NCBI GenBank assembly: GCA_045539925.1
Contig: JAZQGH010000184.1
Location: 62,001-126,000, forward strand
Direction of reading: 5' to 3'
Source of the DNA: SFWF01 sp045539925
Lineage (GTDB): Bacteria > Bacillota > Clostridia > Oscillospirales > Acutalibacteraceae
DNA: 64,000 nt
The notes under the pieces were generated by a model. It made no database searches. It worked only from the letters and a program-made list of their open reading frames with translations, and had not been told where the DNA came from. The translations under genes and the position numbers were made by a program. Of the stretch, positions 28,740-37,390 are shown piece after piece; the stretch's first letter is position 1; each line of letters starts with the position of its first letter.

Positions 28740-29972
28740 TTAACATTTAATTTTATATTCGGCATCTACTCCATCCTGAGCGTTAACAATCACCATAAAC
28801 TGAGAGGGGAGCGAATATAATCTTTTTGTGTTTGCATAATCATCGGAGCCACACAGAGAACCACAAATTGTTGCCGTAATACCAAGTTCGTCAAAACTCT
28901 CGTGATGGTGTTTGTCTCCGAGAAATACATATTCGATGTCTACTCCGTATTTCTGTCTAAATAAAACAGACAGGAGCTTAGGAGAACTTTTCACTGAATC
29001 CAAGTCCCCGTGCGACGCACAGAAGTTGTGCCCGCATACATTAAGAAAGATGAACTCATTGTCTTCTGAGGGGACAATAACGATATTTTCATTATTTTTA
29101 AATCGCTGATTCAACCACCAAGGTACGATTCGTTCCATGTTATCTCTGTGAACACTGTCGTTCTTGTTCTGGACAGTCCTCATATGATTTCCATAAGTGG
29201 TATAAACATAAGTGTTCGCAACATTTCCGCTAAGGCGCTCGATAGCCTGAGCTAAAATTTCTGACACCTGCATAAGCTGATCGCAAACAAGTTCCTCAGA
29301 CGCAACTCTTGCGCCCACATGGACGGCTCCATGAGAAAGGTCGCCGAGCACAACTATATAAAGATCGTGGCACTGATGTAAGCGAAGTTTTTCCTCAGCT
29401 TTTGCAACGACCTTAGCAACACGTTCCTTGCAAATTTCGGTGTCGTATTTATTGAAAATGTTATCTGTCTTCATGCCGTAATGCCAATCGCTAAACACAA
29501 GTACTGCGCTGTTGTCGGCATTGAACGATAGGCTTTCACGATGTTCTTCGTCGAATAATCTGCCCACGGTTTCAGATAAGTTGTCCGCAGACTCAGCAAG
29601 ACGTTCGTAAAGATGTTCAAGTCTGCCTTCAGCGGAAATAAGCTTATTGTACTCACGACGTTGATCGTAAAACTTCTGTCTTTCCTTCTGAAGCTCCTTT
29701 TTCTTCTCCTCGATATCCAATAAGATATCCTCGGCGCTGGACACGGAAGCTCTTGCCTCTCGTTCTGCTTCAATGATGTCAAGCGTTCGTCTGCTACCGT
29801 ATAACATTCGACGTGCTACATCGCTTGCATATGATTGTCCATACACATATTCGGAAAGCTCTGTATAATCTACGTCACTTAAAGTTTTATCAACGAGCTT
29901 ACCGTAAACAAGTCGTTTATGATATTCAAACGGAGTTTCGTTTGGAAGTCTTTCGATTCTTATAACTACCAC
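28740..29972 (-). CDS. Calcineurin-like metallophosphoesterase
   Basis: The metal-binding motifs are present in order: FSDWHYG, VVLGDLSHGAVH, YTTYGNHMR, ASHGDLD and LGDKHHH. The GTG at 29972 has AGAAGGA four bases upstream; an ATG five codons earlier is an alternative. The N-terminal part (ETPFEYHKRLVYGKLVDKTLSDVDYTELSEYVYGQSYASDVARRMLYGSRRTL) is a conserved extension found in many Bacillota phages. The substrate (nuclease or phosphatase) cannot be said from sequence. Confidence 0.8.
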   Translation of the reverse strand: MVVIRIERLPNETPFEYHKRLVYGKLVDKTLSDVDYTELSEYVYGQSYASDVARRMLYGSRRTLDIIEAEREARASVSSAEDILLDIEEKKKELQKERQKFYDQRREYNKLISAEGRLEHLYERLAESADNLSETVGRLFDEEHRESLSFNADNSAVLVFSDWHYGMKTDNIFNKYDTEICKERVAKVVAKAEEKLRLHQCHDLYIVVLGDLSHGAVHVGARVASEELVCDQLMQVSEILAQAIERLSGNVANTYVYTTYGNHMRTVQNKNDSVHRDNMERIVPWWLNQRFKNNENIVIVPSEDNEFIFLNVCGHNFCASHGDLDSVKSSPKLLSVLFRQKYGVDIEYVFLGDKHHHESFDELGITATICGSLCGSDDYANTKRLYSLPSQFMVIVNAQDGVDAEYKIKC

Positions 29973-30150
29973 CGTCCTTCTGAACATCAGTCTTAATTCC
30001 GCGAAGCTTATCAAGGAATCTCATAACCTGTCGGTTTTCTTCGCAGTAGTATCTGTGTCTTTTAGACTTGCCTTTCATTGTGCGAACAATGTGTAAATTG
30101 GGGAATGCCGCCATTACAGCGTCTTTTTCAGCTTTGTTAATTGCAATCAT
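29926..30150 (-). CDS. Small conserved phage protein, 74 aa
   Basis: This basic 74-residue protein (MIAINKAEKDAVMAAFPNLHIVRTMKGKSKRHRYYCEEN) is of a type often found just upstream of the phosphoesterase in Bacillota phages, with unknown function. Its end overlaps the phosphoesterase start by 47 bases, suggesting coupled translation. Confidence 0.65.
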   Translation of the reverse strand: MIAINKAEKDAVMAAFPNLHIVRTMKGKSKRHRYYCEENRQVMRFLDKLRGIKTDVQKDGGSYKNRKTSKRNSV

Positions 30151-30218
30151 TATTAATATCCTTTTCTACAAATTAGCAGGCGCATAATATACCTACCATT
30201 ACAGCATTTCATCAAATA

Positions 30219-30251
30219 GCCCGTAGCCGTTGAGAGACAACGGCTACGGGC
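30219..30251 (-). terminator. Strong intrinsic terminator-like hairpin
   Basis: A 14-bp perfect GC-rich stem (GCCCGTAGCCGTTG) with a 5-nt loop is followed on the minus strand by TATTTG. It ends the polymerase/zinc-ribbon unit. Confidence 0.7.
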
Positions 30252-30276
30252 TTAAGTTATTGTTTATTTTGAGTGA

Positions 30277-31053
30277 CTATGAACGTCTCATGACAGAATT
30301 TACTCTTGTTCTAACGATATTTGACGCTGAGCACTCCTTGCAATATTTTCTGGGACGTCCTCCTTTTTGAGGAAGTTCTTTAGGAATTATATTGTCTTTT
30401 CGGAAAACAACACCGCAACTCTGACACTGCATATAATTATCGCTACCTTGGCTAAGCAAATATTGATATCCAAGATTTCTGAAGTCCGTTACTGAATGCG
30501 CGACGTCTCCTTCCTTTATGAAGCACACTTTTACATTAGTGTTATCAATCTTTTTTGAAAATTGTATTAATCCGAGCTCGCGCAGTTCGCTATACATCGC
30601 GCTTTGTCTTTTTATAGAGGTATTAATGTTAGCGTACTTCATGATTTCACTGTCCTTATTGTTAACCCACCCGTTACTATTCGGATTTACGATTAGCCAG
30701 TATTTAGCGAGGCACAATAACGTAAAAGCGAGGCGTCTTAGCTGAACCTTCTCGAGGCTGTTTATAATCTCCATCTCAGGCTTTGTAATATCGATAGAGT
30801 CGATCTTAACGGCATCATACTTCAAAGCTCTTATAACAGCATAATCGAGAGTGTCAGACCACTGAGGCAATGAAGCTGTGTTATCGCACTGCAAAAGAAA
30901 AGTGTCTAATAAAACTCTTGTTTCTTTCTTAGAATATTTATTGTCTATGTAATACTTTGCCACCCGGCATAAAGTTTCGTAAGGTTTCTTTCCAAGGGAA
31001 TGATTTTTGATCATCTCCTCAGCCCATTCGTTTTCGTTTAATACTATCGTCAT
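30277..31053 (-). CDS. Zinc-ribbon protein coupled to the RNA polymerase, 258 aa
   Basis: The start overlaps the RNA polymerase stop by 4 bases (ATGA). The N-terminal half is helical and the middle resembles a winged helix (NKDSEIMKYANINTSIKRQSAMYSELRELGLIQFS). The C-terminal part is a zinc ribbon: MQCQSCGVVFRK...RKYCKECS. Given tight coupling to the polymerase, it could be its promoter or elongation factor; this is inference. Confidence 0.6.
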   Translation of the reverse strand: MTIVLNENEWAEEMIKNHSLGKKPYETLCRVAKYYIDNKYSKKETRVLLDTFLLQCDNTASLPQWSDTLDYAVIRALKYDAVKIDSIDITKPEMEIINSLEKVQLRRLAFTLLCLAKYWLIVNPNSNGWVNNKDSEIMKYANINTSIKRQSAMYSELRELGLIQFSKKIDNTNVKVCFIKEGDVAHSVTDFRNLGYQYLLSQGSDNYMQCQSCGVVFRKDNIIPKELPQKGGRPRKYCKECSASNIVRTRVNSVMRRS

Positions 31054-34037
31054 TTATCATCCTCCACTCGCACGGTTTTTATCTTATACTTAACGCCACC
31101 ATATACTATGTCCCCATTCATATCTTGACCGGGGTAAGAAATTAACCGATCATGCTTGCTTAACAAATTATCTATAATTCTGTTTCCGCACATGCTCCAC
31201 GCAAACTTCTTGGTAGCTGACTTACTATAACACATATCCAGTACTATATTGCATAATGCTTCTTCGTTGGGGCAAGCAAGAGCGCAACTTTTTCTAAACT
31301 CTTCGTTCATATGCTCAAGTGCAGCCATCGAAGTGCAATCATCAACTCTTTCGTAATCCGAGAATATCGAGTAACTAATAAGTCGCTTGTTGTAATCGTC
31401 ATAAAGGCGTTTTATTGCATTGTATTGAGTTGCACTATAAGGAGCGTCGCTCTTTAATATTGTATAATCAAAGCTTGCTGAAAGAGCACGCTTTGAGCCA
31501 CTGTCGAACTCTTCCTCAAATCTTCGACAGATCTTATTCATTACACAGTTTCCAACGCCTACGGGCATCTTATAGTCATAGTAATATAGGAACTCAGACT
31601 GACGTTCCGTTCTCTTTTCGAAAGGAATAGCTCGTAGTTCATCTACGGTCATCTGGAACTCCCTGAGAGCATTGCGGTTAGTATTTTTTATGTATGTATT
31701 GTACTGCTTCATTAAAGCAGGATAGATATATCTCATGAAATAAGGTTTCTTATCGGCAACTATAGCTCTGCACAGATCACGCTGCGCGACATCTTCGAGT
31801 TTGTTTGCGGCGTGTCTGTCATGCCAGTAACGAGGCATGGGTTTGGCGATAATTCCTTTAGCTTTATCTCCTTTATACCCTCGGTTTCCCGATATTTATT
31901 AGGGGAGTAGACTATGTCTTCATCTTACCATATGGTAAGAGCACGGCACTTCCCACAGAGGAGTTTCGCCTCAGTGGTACAAACTTCATCCTCTCACTTG
32001 GAGAGGGTATGTTTTAGTCGTTAGACCTTCCTCCAAATCACTTCGGAGGCTTGGCACCAAGTTGTCGTGCATACGATGTATGTTTAGACTTCCTCGGTTA
32101 GCAGCTTGCGCCACACCCTACATTTGTAGGTTCACCGTGTTTGATCACGCACATCACTGTGCGGAGTCACTACTTAATATAATGACATTTTGCTGAATTT
32201 GCTGCCCCGTCCTGATACGGTAGGCAAGAGTTTGATACTCAATTGAATCCTTCGGATACCTTGACTGAACCTCGAACATACTTGTTATCCAGTTAGTAGT
32301 CTGCCCTATTTCATTACCAAAGCTTTCTATGTTGGATCTTATAAAGTCTTCCTCGGTGGATATGCGCTTTGTAGCCTTTCTCTGAGCGCACATCAATGCG
32401 GGGAGGGGTTTATGTTTACGAACGAGCACAGGGTTATCCGTGAGCAAAACAAGATCTCCGTCGAAGTCGCAACCATTCAAAGCTGCTGTTGCTGTGTCCC
32501 ACGCATTAAACACTGTGCAAGTCTTCATGTATTGATACCAATACAACGCTTCGTCTCTGCGAACGGGAATGACACTTCTAATATTTTCGTGTGTTGTCAT
32601 GGGAGCACGGAAGCAAACAAGCTTCTCAGCGCAGCAATCAGCCCAATACTTGTTATATATCTCACCGGCCTTCAACAAACCCTTAGGCTCCATGCCGAAG
32701 GCACTTTCACACAACAAATATGGGTCTCCGGATACTATAGAGTAGTTACCGTGAACTTTAAGCACGCCCACCTTAGCAAGGTTAATTCGATTACGGATAA
32801 GCTGATAGACTATATTCTGAACGAAGGGATCCTGCGCGACTCTATGATCTATCATCATTGCCTTGAAAACATCGTCTTCGAGTCTTACTACATTTTGATC
32901 GTTTAGCCCCTGACCCTTCAAGAACAGAATGGTCTTTCTCCAGTCCCCGCCGAGGACGTCTTTTACCTCGTTCATAGTGGGAGCAATCAGCTCTTCGATA
33001 TCTTCATCAGAGAAATCGTAGCTTTGGATAAACTGATAATTCAGATTTCTTTCGTTTTCCAATACACGAGGGCAGGTCTTAGCTATACCGAATGTATATC
33101 CATTTGCAACCGACTTACTGATATAATCGTCGCAGCTCTCATAAGAATCCCAGAGTTTCACCATGGAAGTTGTGAGAATGAGTTCAACATTTCTCACATC
33201 GACATCATCTCCCCATGCGTCCTTAACTATATAGTTATGAGCTACATTCTCAGCAAAATCCAAGAAGTCAAAGGTAAAAACCATACCTTTATTAAAGGCG
33301 AATCTTGTGTTCACTCCACTAACCACATACTCGAGTCCGAGTTCACCACTCCACCTTTCGGCCAAAGAGGGAAGCATGATGCCGAATCCATCCGTAGCGT
33401 TAACTGTTATTTCTTCATCCTTACAGAATTTCATAACAGGCTCGCCTTCGTTTTCATCATTTACAGAAACTACATCAGACTTAAAAGTGGTCTCCGCATC
33501 ATTTACCACAAGGACTCCAGAAGGAATGGAGACGGGGATAGAGGCGCTGCAAGTAAGAGCTTTGTACGCTTCGAGCTTAGCTGTAACGAGTTCCTTCTCT
33601 GGATCTCTGCCGTTTTCAACACGACGAATTAATTCCGGAGCAAGTTGCTCGCTCACAAAAACGATAGTGCTATTCTTGATACCGCCATTAGTGCCGAGGA
33701 GCCTTTTGTACTTAACTCCATTAATACTAAATCCTTGGCAGGCTCTATAATAGTCTTTAGCCTTATCAATGATAAGACACATATAATCAGGCTTGAATTG
33801 AAGATTATCCAGATCAGCATAGAGCTTCTTGATAGATCGTTTGTTTTGAGGAGAGGGATCCTGCTTTCTAAAATATCTAATCTGAGATTTAATTTCCTTC
33901 GCTTTCGCGTCAGCGTCAACAACACCATTAAGTTCATCTATCCATCGAAGCATCTGGCTATCAGCAAGGGAGATGACCTCATCGTTTCTTCTCGCCTCGT
34001 CGATAGGAAGCGTCAGGTTCCACTTGTTTTTCTTCAA
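31050..34037 (-). CDS. YonO/QDE-1-like single-subunit RNA polymerase, split by a group I intron
   Basis: Exon 1 (34037-32182) encodes the catalytic motif CDFDGD (residues 523-528), the metal-binding DbDGD motif shared by cellular RNA polymerases, RNA-dependent polymerases of the QDE-1 class and the SPbeta phage enzyme YonO. Nearby are VHGNYSIVSGDPYLL and FRAPMTTHENI. Exon 2 (31869-31050) continues in frame as ...NVIDKAKGIIAKPMPRYWHD, giving 891 residues. The listed start is a TTG without a clear ribosome site; see findings for an upstream alternative. It would transcribe phage genes independently of the host enzyme. Confidence 0.85.
31870..32181 (-). ncRNA. Group I intron in the RNA polymerase gene (312 nt)
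   Basis: On the minus strand the core has a Q/R segment (GGTGCCAAGCC, later GGAAGGTCTAACGACTA) and an S segment GATGAAGACATAGTCTA. The 5' splice site follows GTCAT, which pairs with the guide GTGAC twelve bases downstream, with the U-G wobble at the junction. The intron ends in G at 31870. Excision leaves lengths that are a multiple of three and joins NVI to DKAKGI. No endonuclease frame is inside. Confidence 0.9.
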
Positions 34038-34115
34038 GCGAGAGCTATGTAATTTATATATGTACTTTTGGCACGTTAATTGTTTACTAATGTTATCACC
34101 TCACGAAAAAGTAAT

Positions 34116-34232
34116 AGAATGTTGGTACAATGAGCAAAATAATAAAACATATGTTGAATATGCATTAGAATATTGCTACGATTGGATAAAATATAAAGAA
34201 TAATATAAATGAATAGAATGTTGGTAGAATGA
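34116..34232. repeat. Three spaced copies of a recombinase-site-like 18-mer
   Basis: Copies of AGAATGTTGGTACAATGA occur at 34116-34133, 34167-34184 (degenerate) and 34215-34232, at 51- and 48-base spacing. A fourth copy lies at 35449-35466 on the other side of the short recombinase. The regular spacing fits arm-type binding sites for a recombinase or operator sites. The DNA is very A/T-rich and has no convincing gene. Confidence 0.6.
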
Positions 34233-34247
34233 ATAAAAAAAAATAAA

Positions 34248-34436
34248 TCATTCTTCTTTAACATAAGCAAACCATGCTTCCCGATACTCCAGACGAGCTT
34301 CTTCTATCTCTTCATCCAAAAGAGCATCTTGATCCTCATCAGAGAGAGGAGTGAATCTATCACATCCTCCCTCACATTGACAAACCTTCTCATCATAATA
34401 ATAATAACAGTTTTCACAGCGTTTTTCTTCGTTCAT
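34248..34436 (-). CDS. Small cysteine-rich protein, 62 aa
   Basis: The N-terminal part (RCENCYYYYDEKVCQCEGGCDRFTPLSDED) has a four-cysteine pattern common in small Clostridia phage proteins; the C terminus is an acidic helix. AAGGAGTTCTTTGAA precedes the ATG. It lies between the recombinase and RNA polymerase genes; function unknown. Confidence 0.65.
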   Translation of the reverse strand: MNEEKRCENCYYYYDEKVCQCEGGCDRFTPLSDEDQDALLDEEIEEARLEYREAWFAYVKEE

Positions 34437-34465
34437 TTCAAAGAACTCCTTCCATATATAATTAT

Positions 34466-35272
34466 TTACGCAATAACATCTCTCTCAATGATATTGGATC
34501 CAGAGAGATAATTATAGTTTTTACTACCAAGATTGAGATTCAGATAAGCATCCTCCATCTCTTCCTGAGTGATACCGATATAATCCAGTGTCTGAGCAGG
34601 AGAGGAATGACCTAACATCTTTTGAAGCAGCATAAGCTTACGAGGATCGTTATGAGACATAAGCATCTGATGATAACAGAATGTCTTACGTAATGTATGA
34701 GTAGACACCTTCATGTTTAATCCAAGATCGTTAGCTATACCCTTGAGGATTCTATCAATAGACTGCTTAGTTAAAGGTTCATTCTTACTACCACCATGAT
34801 TGGATAAGCTTCTGAACATAAAATCACTCATACATACATCAGGTGTATTCTCTAAATAAAGAGTGATTGCTTCTACTACTGCCATATTGATAGTAATATA
34901 TCTATTCTTCTTTCTCTTACGAGTGTTACGTGTCTTCTGCTCGAATACAGCAAAGCTATCTTTGAATGTAAAGTTAGAGTTAATAATATCCATAAATCTA
35001 AGATTACGTAAATCACTCACTCTTAAACCGAAGTTAATACCTACAATGAATAACATATTATCTCTGTATCGTCCAGAAGAAATAAGATAGGAAGATATCT
35101 TATCTATATCATCGATGCTCTTAATAGGATCTGCAGCATGATCAGGAGCTAACTCGCCCGTGCTGGTGTCTGTTGCTGGAGATATCATGCCTATTGCGAG
35201 TTTGCGATTCGCTTTGAGAGCAGAGATGTCGATTTTGTTGTTAGTGGTGTATCCGGGGAGAATAGTTGCCAT
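34466..35272 (-). CDS. Short tyrosine recombinase (catalytic domain only), 268 aa
   Basis: Catalytic residues are visible at GLRVSDLRNLRF (Arg), STHTLRKTFCYH (His-x-x-Arg), MLGHSSPAQTLDYIGI (His and Tyr). The usual N-terminal core-binding domain is missing or reduced to about 50 residues, so binding may rely on the repeat sites around it. It is the first gene of the leftward unit. Ribosome site AAAAAGGAGCTTCAAA precedes the ATG. Confidence 0.85.
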   Translation of the reverse strand: MATILPGYTTNNKIDISALKANRKLAIGMISPATDTSTGELAPDHAADPIKSIDDIDKISSYLISSGRYRDNMLFIVGINFGLRVSDLRNLRFMDIINSNFTFKDSFAVFEQKTRNTRKRKKNRYITINMAVVEAITLYLENTPDVCMSDFMFRSLSNHGGSKNEPLTKQSIDRILKGIANDLGLNMKVSTHTLRKTFCYHQMLMSHNDPRKLMLLQKMLGHSSPAQTLDYIGITQEEMEDAYLNLNLGSKNYNYLSGSNIIERDVIA

Positions 35273-35317
35273 TTTGAAGCTCCTTTTTGTAGTCGTTTTT
35301 AGGGGTGAAAATGTGGT

Positions 35318-35341
35318 TCTGCAACCACCAAGGTTGCAAAA
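35318..35341 (-). promoter_or_regulatory. Inverted repeat upstream of the short recombinase
   Basis: A GCAACC/GGTTGC inverted repeat with a 5-base spacer lies in the 5' region of the recombinase. It could be an operator or a leader hairpin controlling recombinase expression. Confidence 0.4.
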
Positions 35342-35440
35342 TCGAAAAAAATGGTTAAAAAAGTCCTTATTTTGCTAGAAAAATTTTAGGCACCCTTTTA
35401 AAGAGATATAAATAATTTCTTAAGGGACAAACGCCATCAG

Positions 35441-35500
35441 AAACGATTAGAATGTTGGTACAAAAGACTGGATAAAAGTCGCTCTGAGCGACTATCGTTT
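35441..35500. promoter_or_regulatory. Composite dyad, candidate attachment site or operator
   Basis: Outer arms AAACGAT (35441-35447) and ATCGTTT (35494-35500) enclose one copy of the AGAATGTTGGTACAA element and a perfect palindrome GTCGCTCTGAGCGAC (35478-35492). The arrangement beside a tyrosine recombinase suggests a recombination site; an operator is the alternative. Confidence 0.45.
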
Positions 35501-35899
35501 CTATCTTTCTGTATATACATTATATCATAATATAGAAGAGTTGTCAAGCAAAAAATGAAATAAATTTATAAAAATTATTTCGAGGATTCGACGAGAGGAA
35601 ATTTAAAGAAGATGTAAAAACTTTGCATTGGATAAGATATGGTTCGAGTGGTTAAAATGCGTGAAAATGCAGTAATAGCTATAATTTATGGGTGTGTAGT
35701 GATGTGCTTTTGGAGGGGGAACAATGTGATATAATTGGGTGTGGGAGATGAGGTGACTAACAGGAAAGATCGTTCACCAAGCCGGGAAAATACCATAACC
35801 ACGGCGGTCAATGTGATGTTATGCTAAAAGGGAACATTCAGCGACCTTGACCCCCTCAAACAGTTAGCGGCATAGGGAAAAATTTTTTTCAAAACCCCG
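35501..35899. other. Non-coding divergent region between the two transcription units
   Basis: About 400 bases without a convincing gene. The left part is very A/T-rich; the right part holds GC-richer segments including TTGACCCCCTCA (35847-35858), which recurs with CAGTTA at 36945-36956 beyond the next gene. It likely carries divergent promoters and perhaps an origin or regulatory RNA. Confidence 0.5.
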
Positions 35900-35928
35900 T
35901 TGACAACGTAAGCGGATTGTGGTACAAT
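35900..35928 (+). promoter_or_regulatory. Consensus sigma-70 promoter
   Basis: TTGACA (35900-35905) and TACAAT (35923-35928) are separated by exactly 17 bases. It would transcribe the sigma-like gene at 35980 with a leader of about 45 bases. It is the best promoter match in the window. Confidence 0.85.
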
Positions 35929-35979
35929 GAGACAGATTCAAAAAATGAATCAAATCTCGTACAACGAAAGGAATTCACA

Positions 35980-36867
35980 ATGAACAACTTTAACGAACTT
36001 TTAACCCGATGGGGTGACCGCGTCCGCACAACTGACGACCTCAAAAACAACGGTGAATTACTCACCGAGCTCGCGACCGCCGTCGGCGCGTCGGTACTCA
36101 AAAAGCTTGATGAGAAATCTTCTAATCCGACTATCAAAAAACTCCGTTCGTCATTTCAGCGTGATATCCGTCTGACCGCCAACACTCAAAGAGCAATTGA
36201 GAACGGCACGACGGAGCGCGTCAAGACCAACGGAGATGTCGAAATCGTGACCACAGACAAGGCATACAGAGACGCTGAGAAAAAACTTGTAAGCGCCACT
36301 TTTTCCGACGCTTTCGACCTTTTTCAAACCGCGTCACTTGCTATCGTGTCGTTGACGGAACAATATCTCAGAGCAGTTGAAAAAGGCTCTGTGTCGTGCC
36401 ACAATTCAAGCTGGTTAACATCGACCGTATCATATCGCAAGCCGAAACGAACGATATACCACGACTTGAACGGCATTGAATGGGAGACCGCCGAAGATAT
36501 TGCAATCCGTGTTATCTTCAAACAAGTCCGCGCGTCTATTGAGCACTCGGGTGCTGTCGAAAGCGCAAACGGAAAATACACCTATATCTCATATCTCGTA
36601 AAAGACGACGAAAGCGGAGCAATCGCGGGAGTATACGTCAGAGAACCAAAGTATTTTGCAATGGAGAGCGACACCTTTGAAGCCGTGACCGCTTTGGTTG
36701 AAAAGATGCAATTGACCGACCTACAAAGAAGAATACTCAACTATCGTTTGAGTGGATACGGCAATAAGCAGACCGCGAAGTTGTGCGGAGTCACTGAAAA
36801 CAGCGTCAAAGGCGGACTCCGTGAAATCAGGCGTAAGGCGGTGTTAGTGGGCATCACAATTGAATGA
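35980..36867 (+). CDS. Sigma-region-4-like helix-turn-helix protein, 295 aa
   Basis: The ATG at 35980 follows AAAGGAATTCACA. The C-terminal 55 residues (LTDLQRRILNYRLSGYGNKQTAKLCGVTENSVKGGLREIRRKA) have the helix-turn-helix of sigma-70 region 4. The N-terminal 230 residues are helical and not recognised; no region 2 is seen, so it is not an obvious full sigma factor. As first gene of the rightward unit, behind a strong promoter, it may be an early regulator. Confidence 0.65.
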   Translation: MNNFNELLTRWGDRVRTTDDLKNNGELLTELATAVGASVLKKLDEKSSNPTIKKLRSSFQRDIRLTANTQRAIENGTTERVKTNGDVEIVTTDKAYRDAEKKLVSATFSDAFDLFQTASLAIVSLTEQYLRAVEKGSVSCHNSSWLTSTVSYRKPKRTIYHDLNGIEWETAEDIAIRVIFKQVRASIEHSGAVESANGKYTYISYLVKDDESGAIAGVYVREPKYFAMESDTFEAVTALVEKMQLTDLQRRILNYRLSGYGNKQTAKLCGVTENSVKGGLREIRRKAVLVGITIE

Positions 36868-36883
36868 CCATTAAAAGAGGGAA

Positions 36884-36906
36884 GAGGGACGAAAGTCCCT
36901 CTTTTT
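36884..36906 (+). terminator. Intrinsic terminator
   Basis: GAGGGAC-GAAA-GTCCCTC followed by TTTTTC. It ends the sigma-like gene transcript. Confidence 0.9.
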
Positions 36907-36909
36907 CTT

Positions 36910-37322
36910 TTTTGGACAGACGGAGCGACAGAGCGACAGACGCTTTGACCCCCTCAGTCAGTTACAGACGGAGCGACAGAGCGCTCCAAACTTGAGGTAT
37001 CGAAAGATGCTTCTGCGGACGCATAATCGTTCGTGAAAGGTACATCTGCCATTATCAGATGCGTCGCCACCAGAGATAGAGAAAATCGGTGGAGTTAGCA
37101 GGTTTGATGTGAAATTCGCTCCATAAGCCAACATGGGTAAACATAACGGCTGAGCGCGAAAGCTTTCTTGTATCGCCCCAAAAGCGCAAAGATCTCCACC
37201 CAAGGGTGCAGTGTTCCGAGGAACCGAGATCCGAGCATAGCGAAGGGTCGGCACAAAATCGCGAGTATCGCAAAAACGGTAAAATATAATCCGCTTAGGC
37301 GGTTTTACATAAACCTATAAAT
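36910..37322 (+). ncRNA. Structured non-coding region, candidate RNA
   Basis: About 410 bases without a credible gene lie between two terminators. It contains a 20-base exact direct repeat (36916-36935 and 36964-36983), the TTGACCCCCTCA element, and several short GC-rich inverted repeats (for example TTCCGAGGAA and GCGCTCC). Together with the terminator at 37325 this looks like an independent structured transcript, but I cannot assign a family. Confidence 0.4.
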
Positions 37323-37324
37323 CA

Positions 37325-37350
37325 GCGCACTCTTTCGGGTGCGCTTTCTT
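37325..37350 (+). terminator. Intrinsic terminator-like hairpin before the 276-aa gene
   Basis: GCGCAC/GTGCGC hairpin followed by TTTCTTATGGG. The same tail (GTGC TTTCTTATGGG) follows the hairpin at 38249-38280, so the two flank the 276-aa gene. Confidence 0.7.
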
Positions 37351-37390
37351 ATGGGCTTATGTCCGTATAAATCAAAAGGAGACCAAGAAA

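Noticed and set aside
32154..32181. Polymerase C terminus ending SSDSAQ
   Set aside because: It is intron sequence; the frame continues in the second exon.
34076..34270. Minus-strand 64-aa coding region
   Set aside because: It is A/T-rich, coincides with the three repeats, lacks a ribosome site and has a low-complexity sequence.
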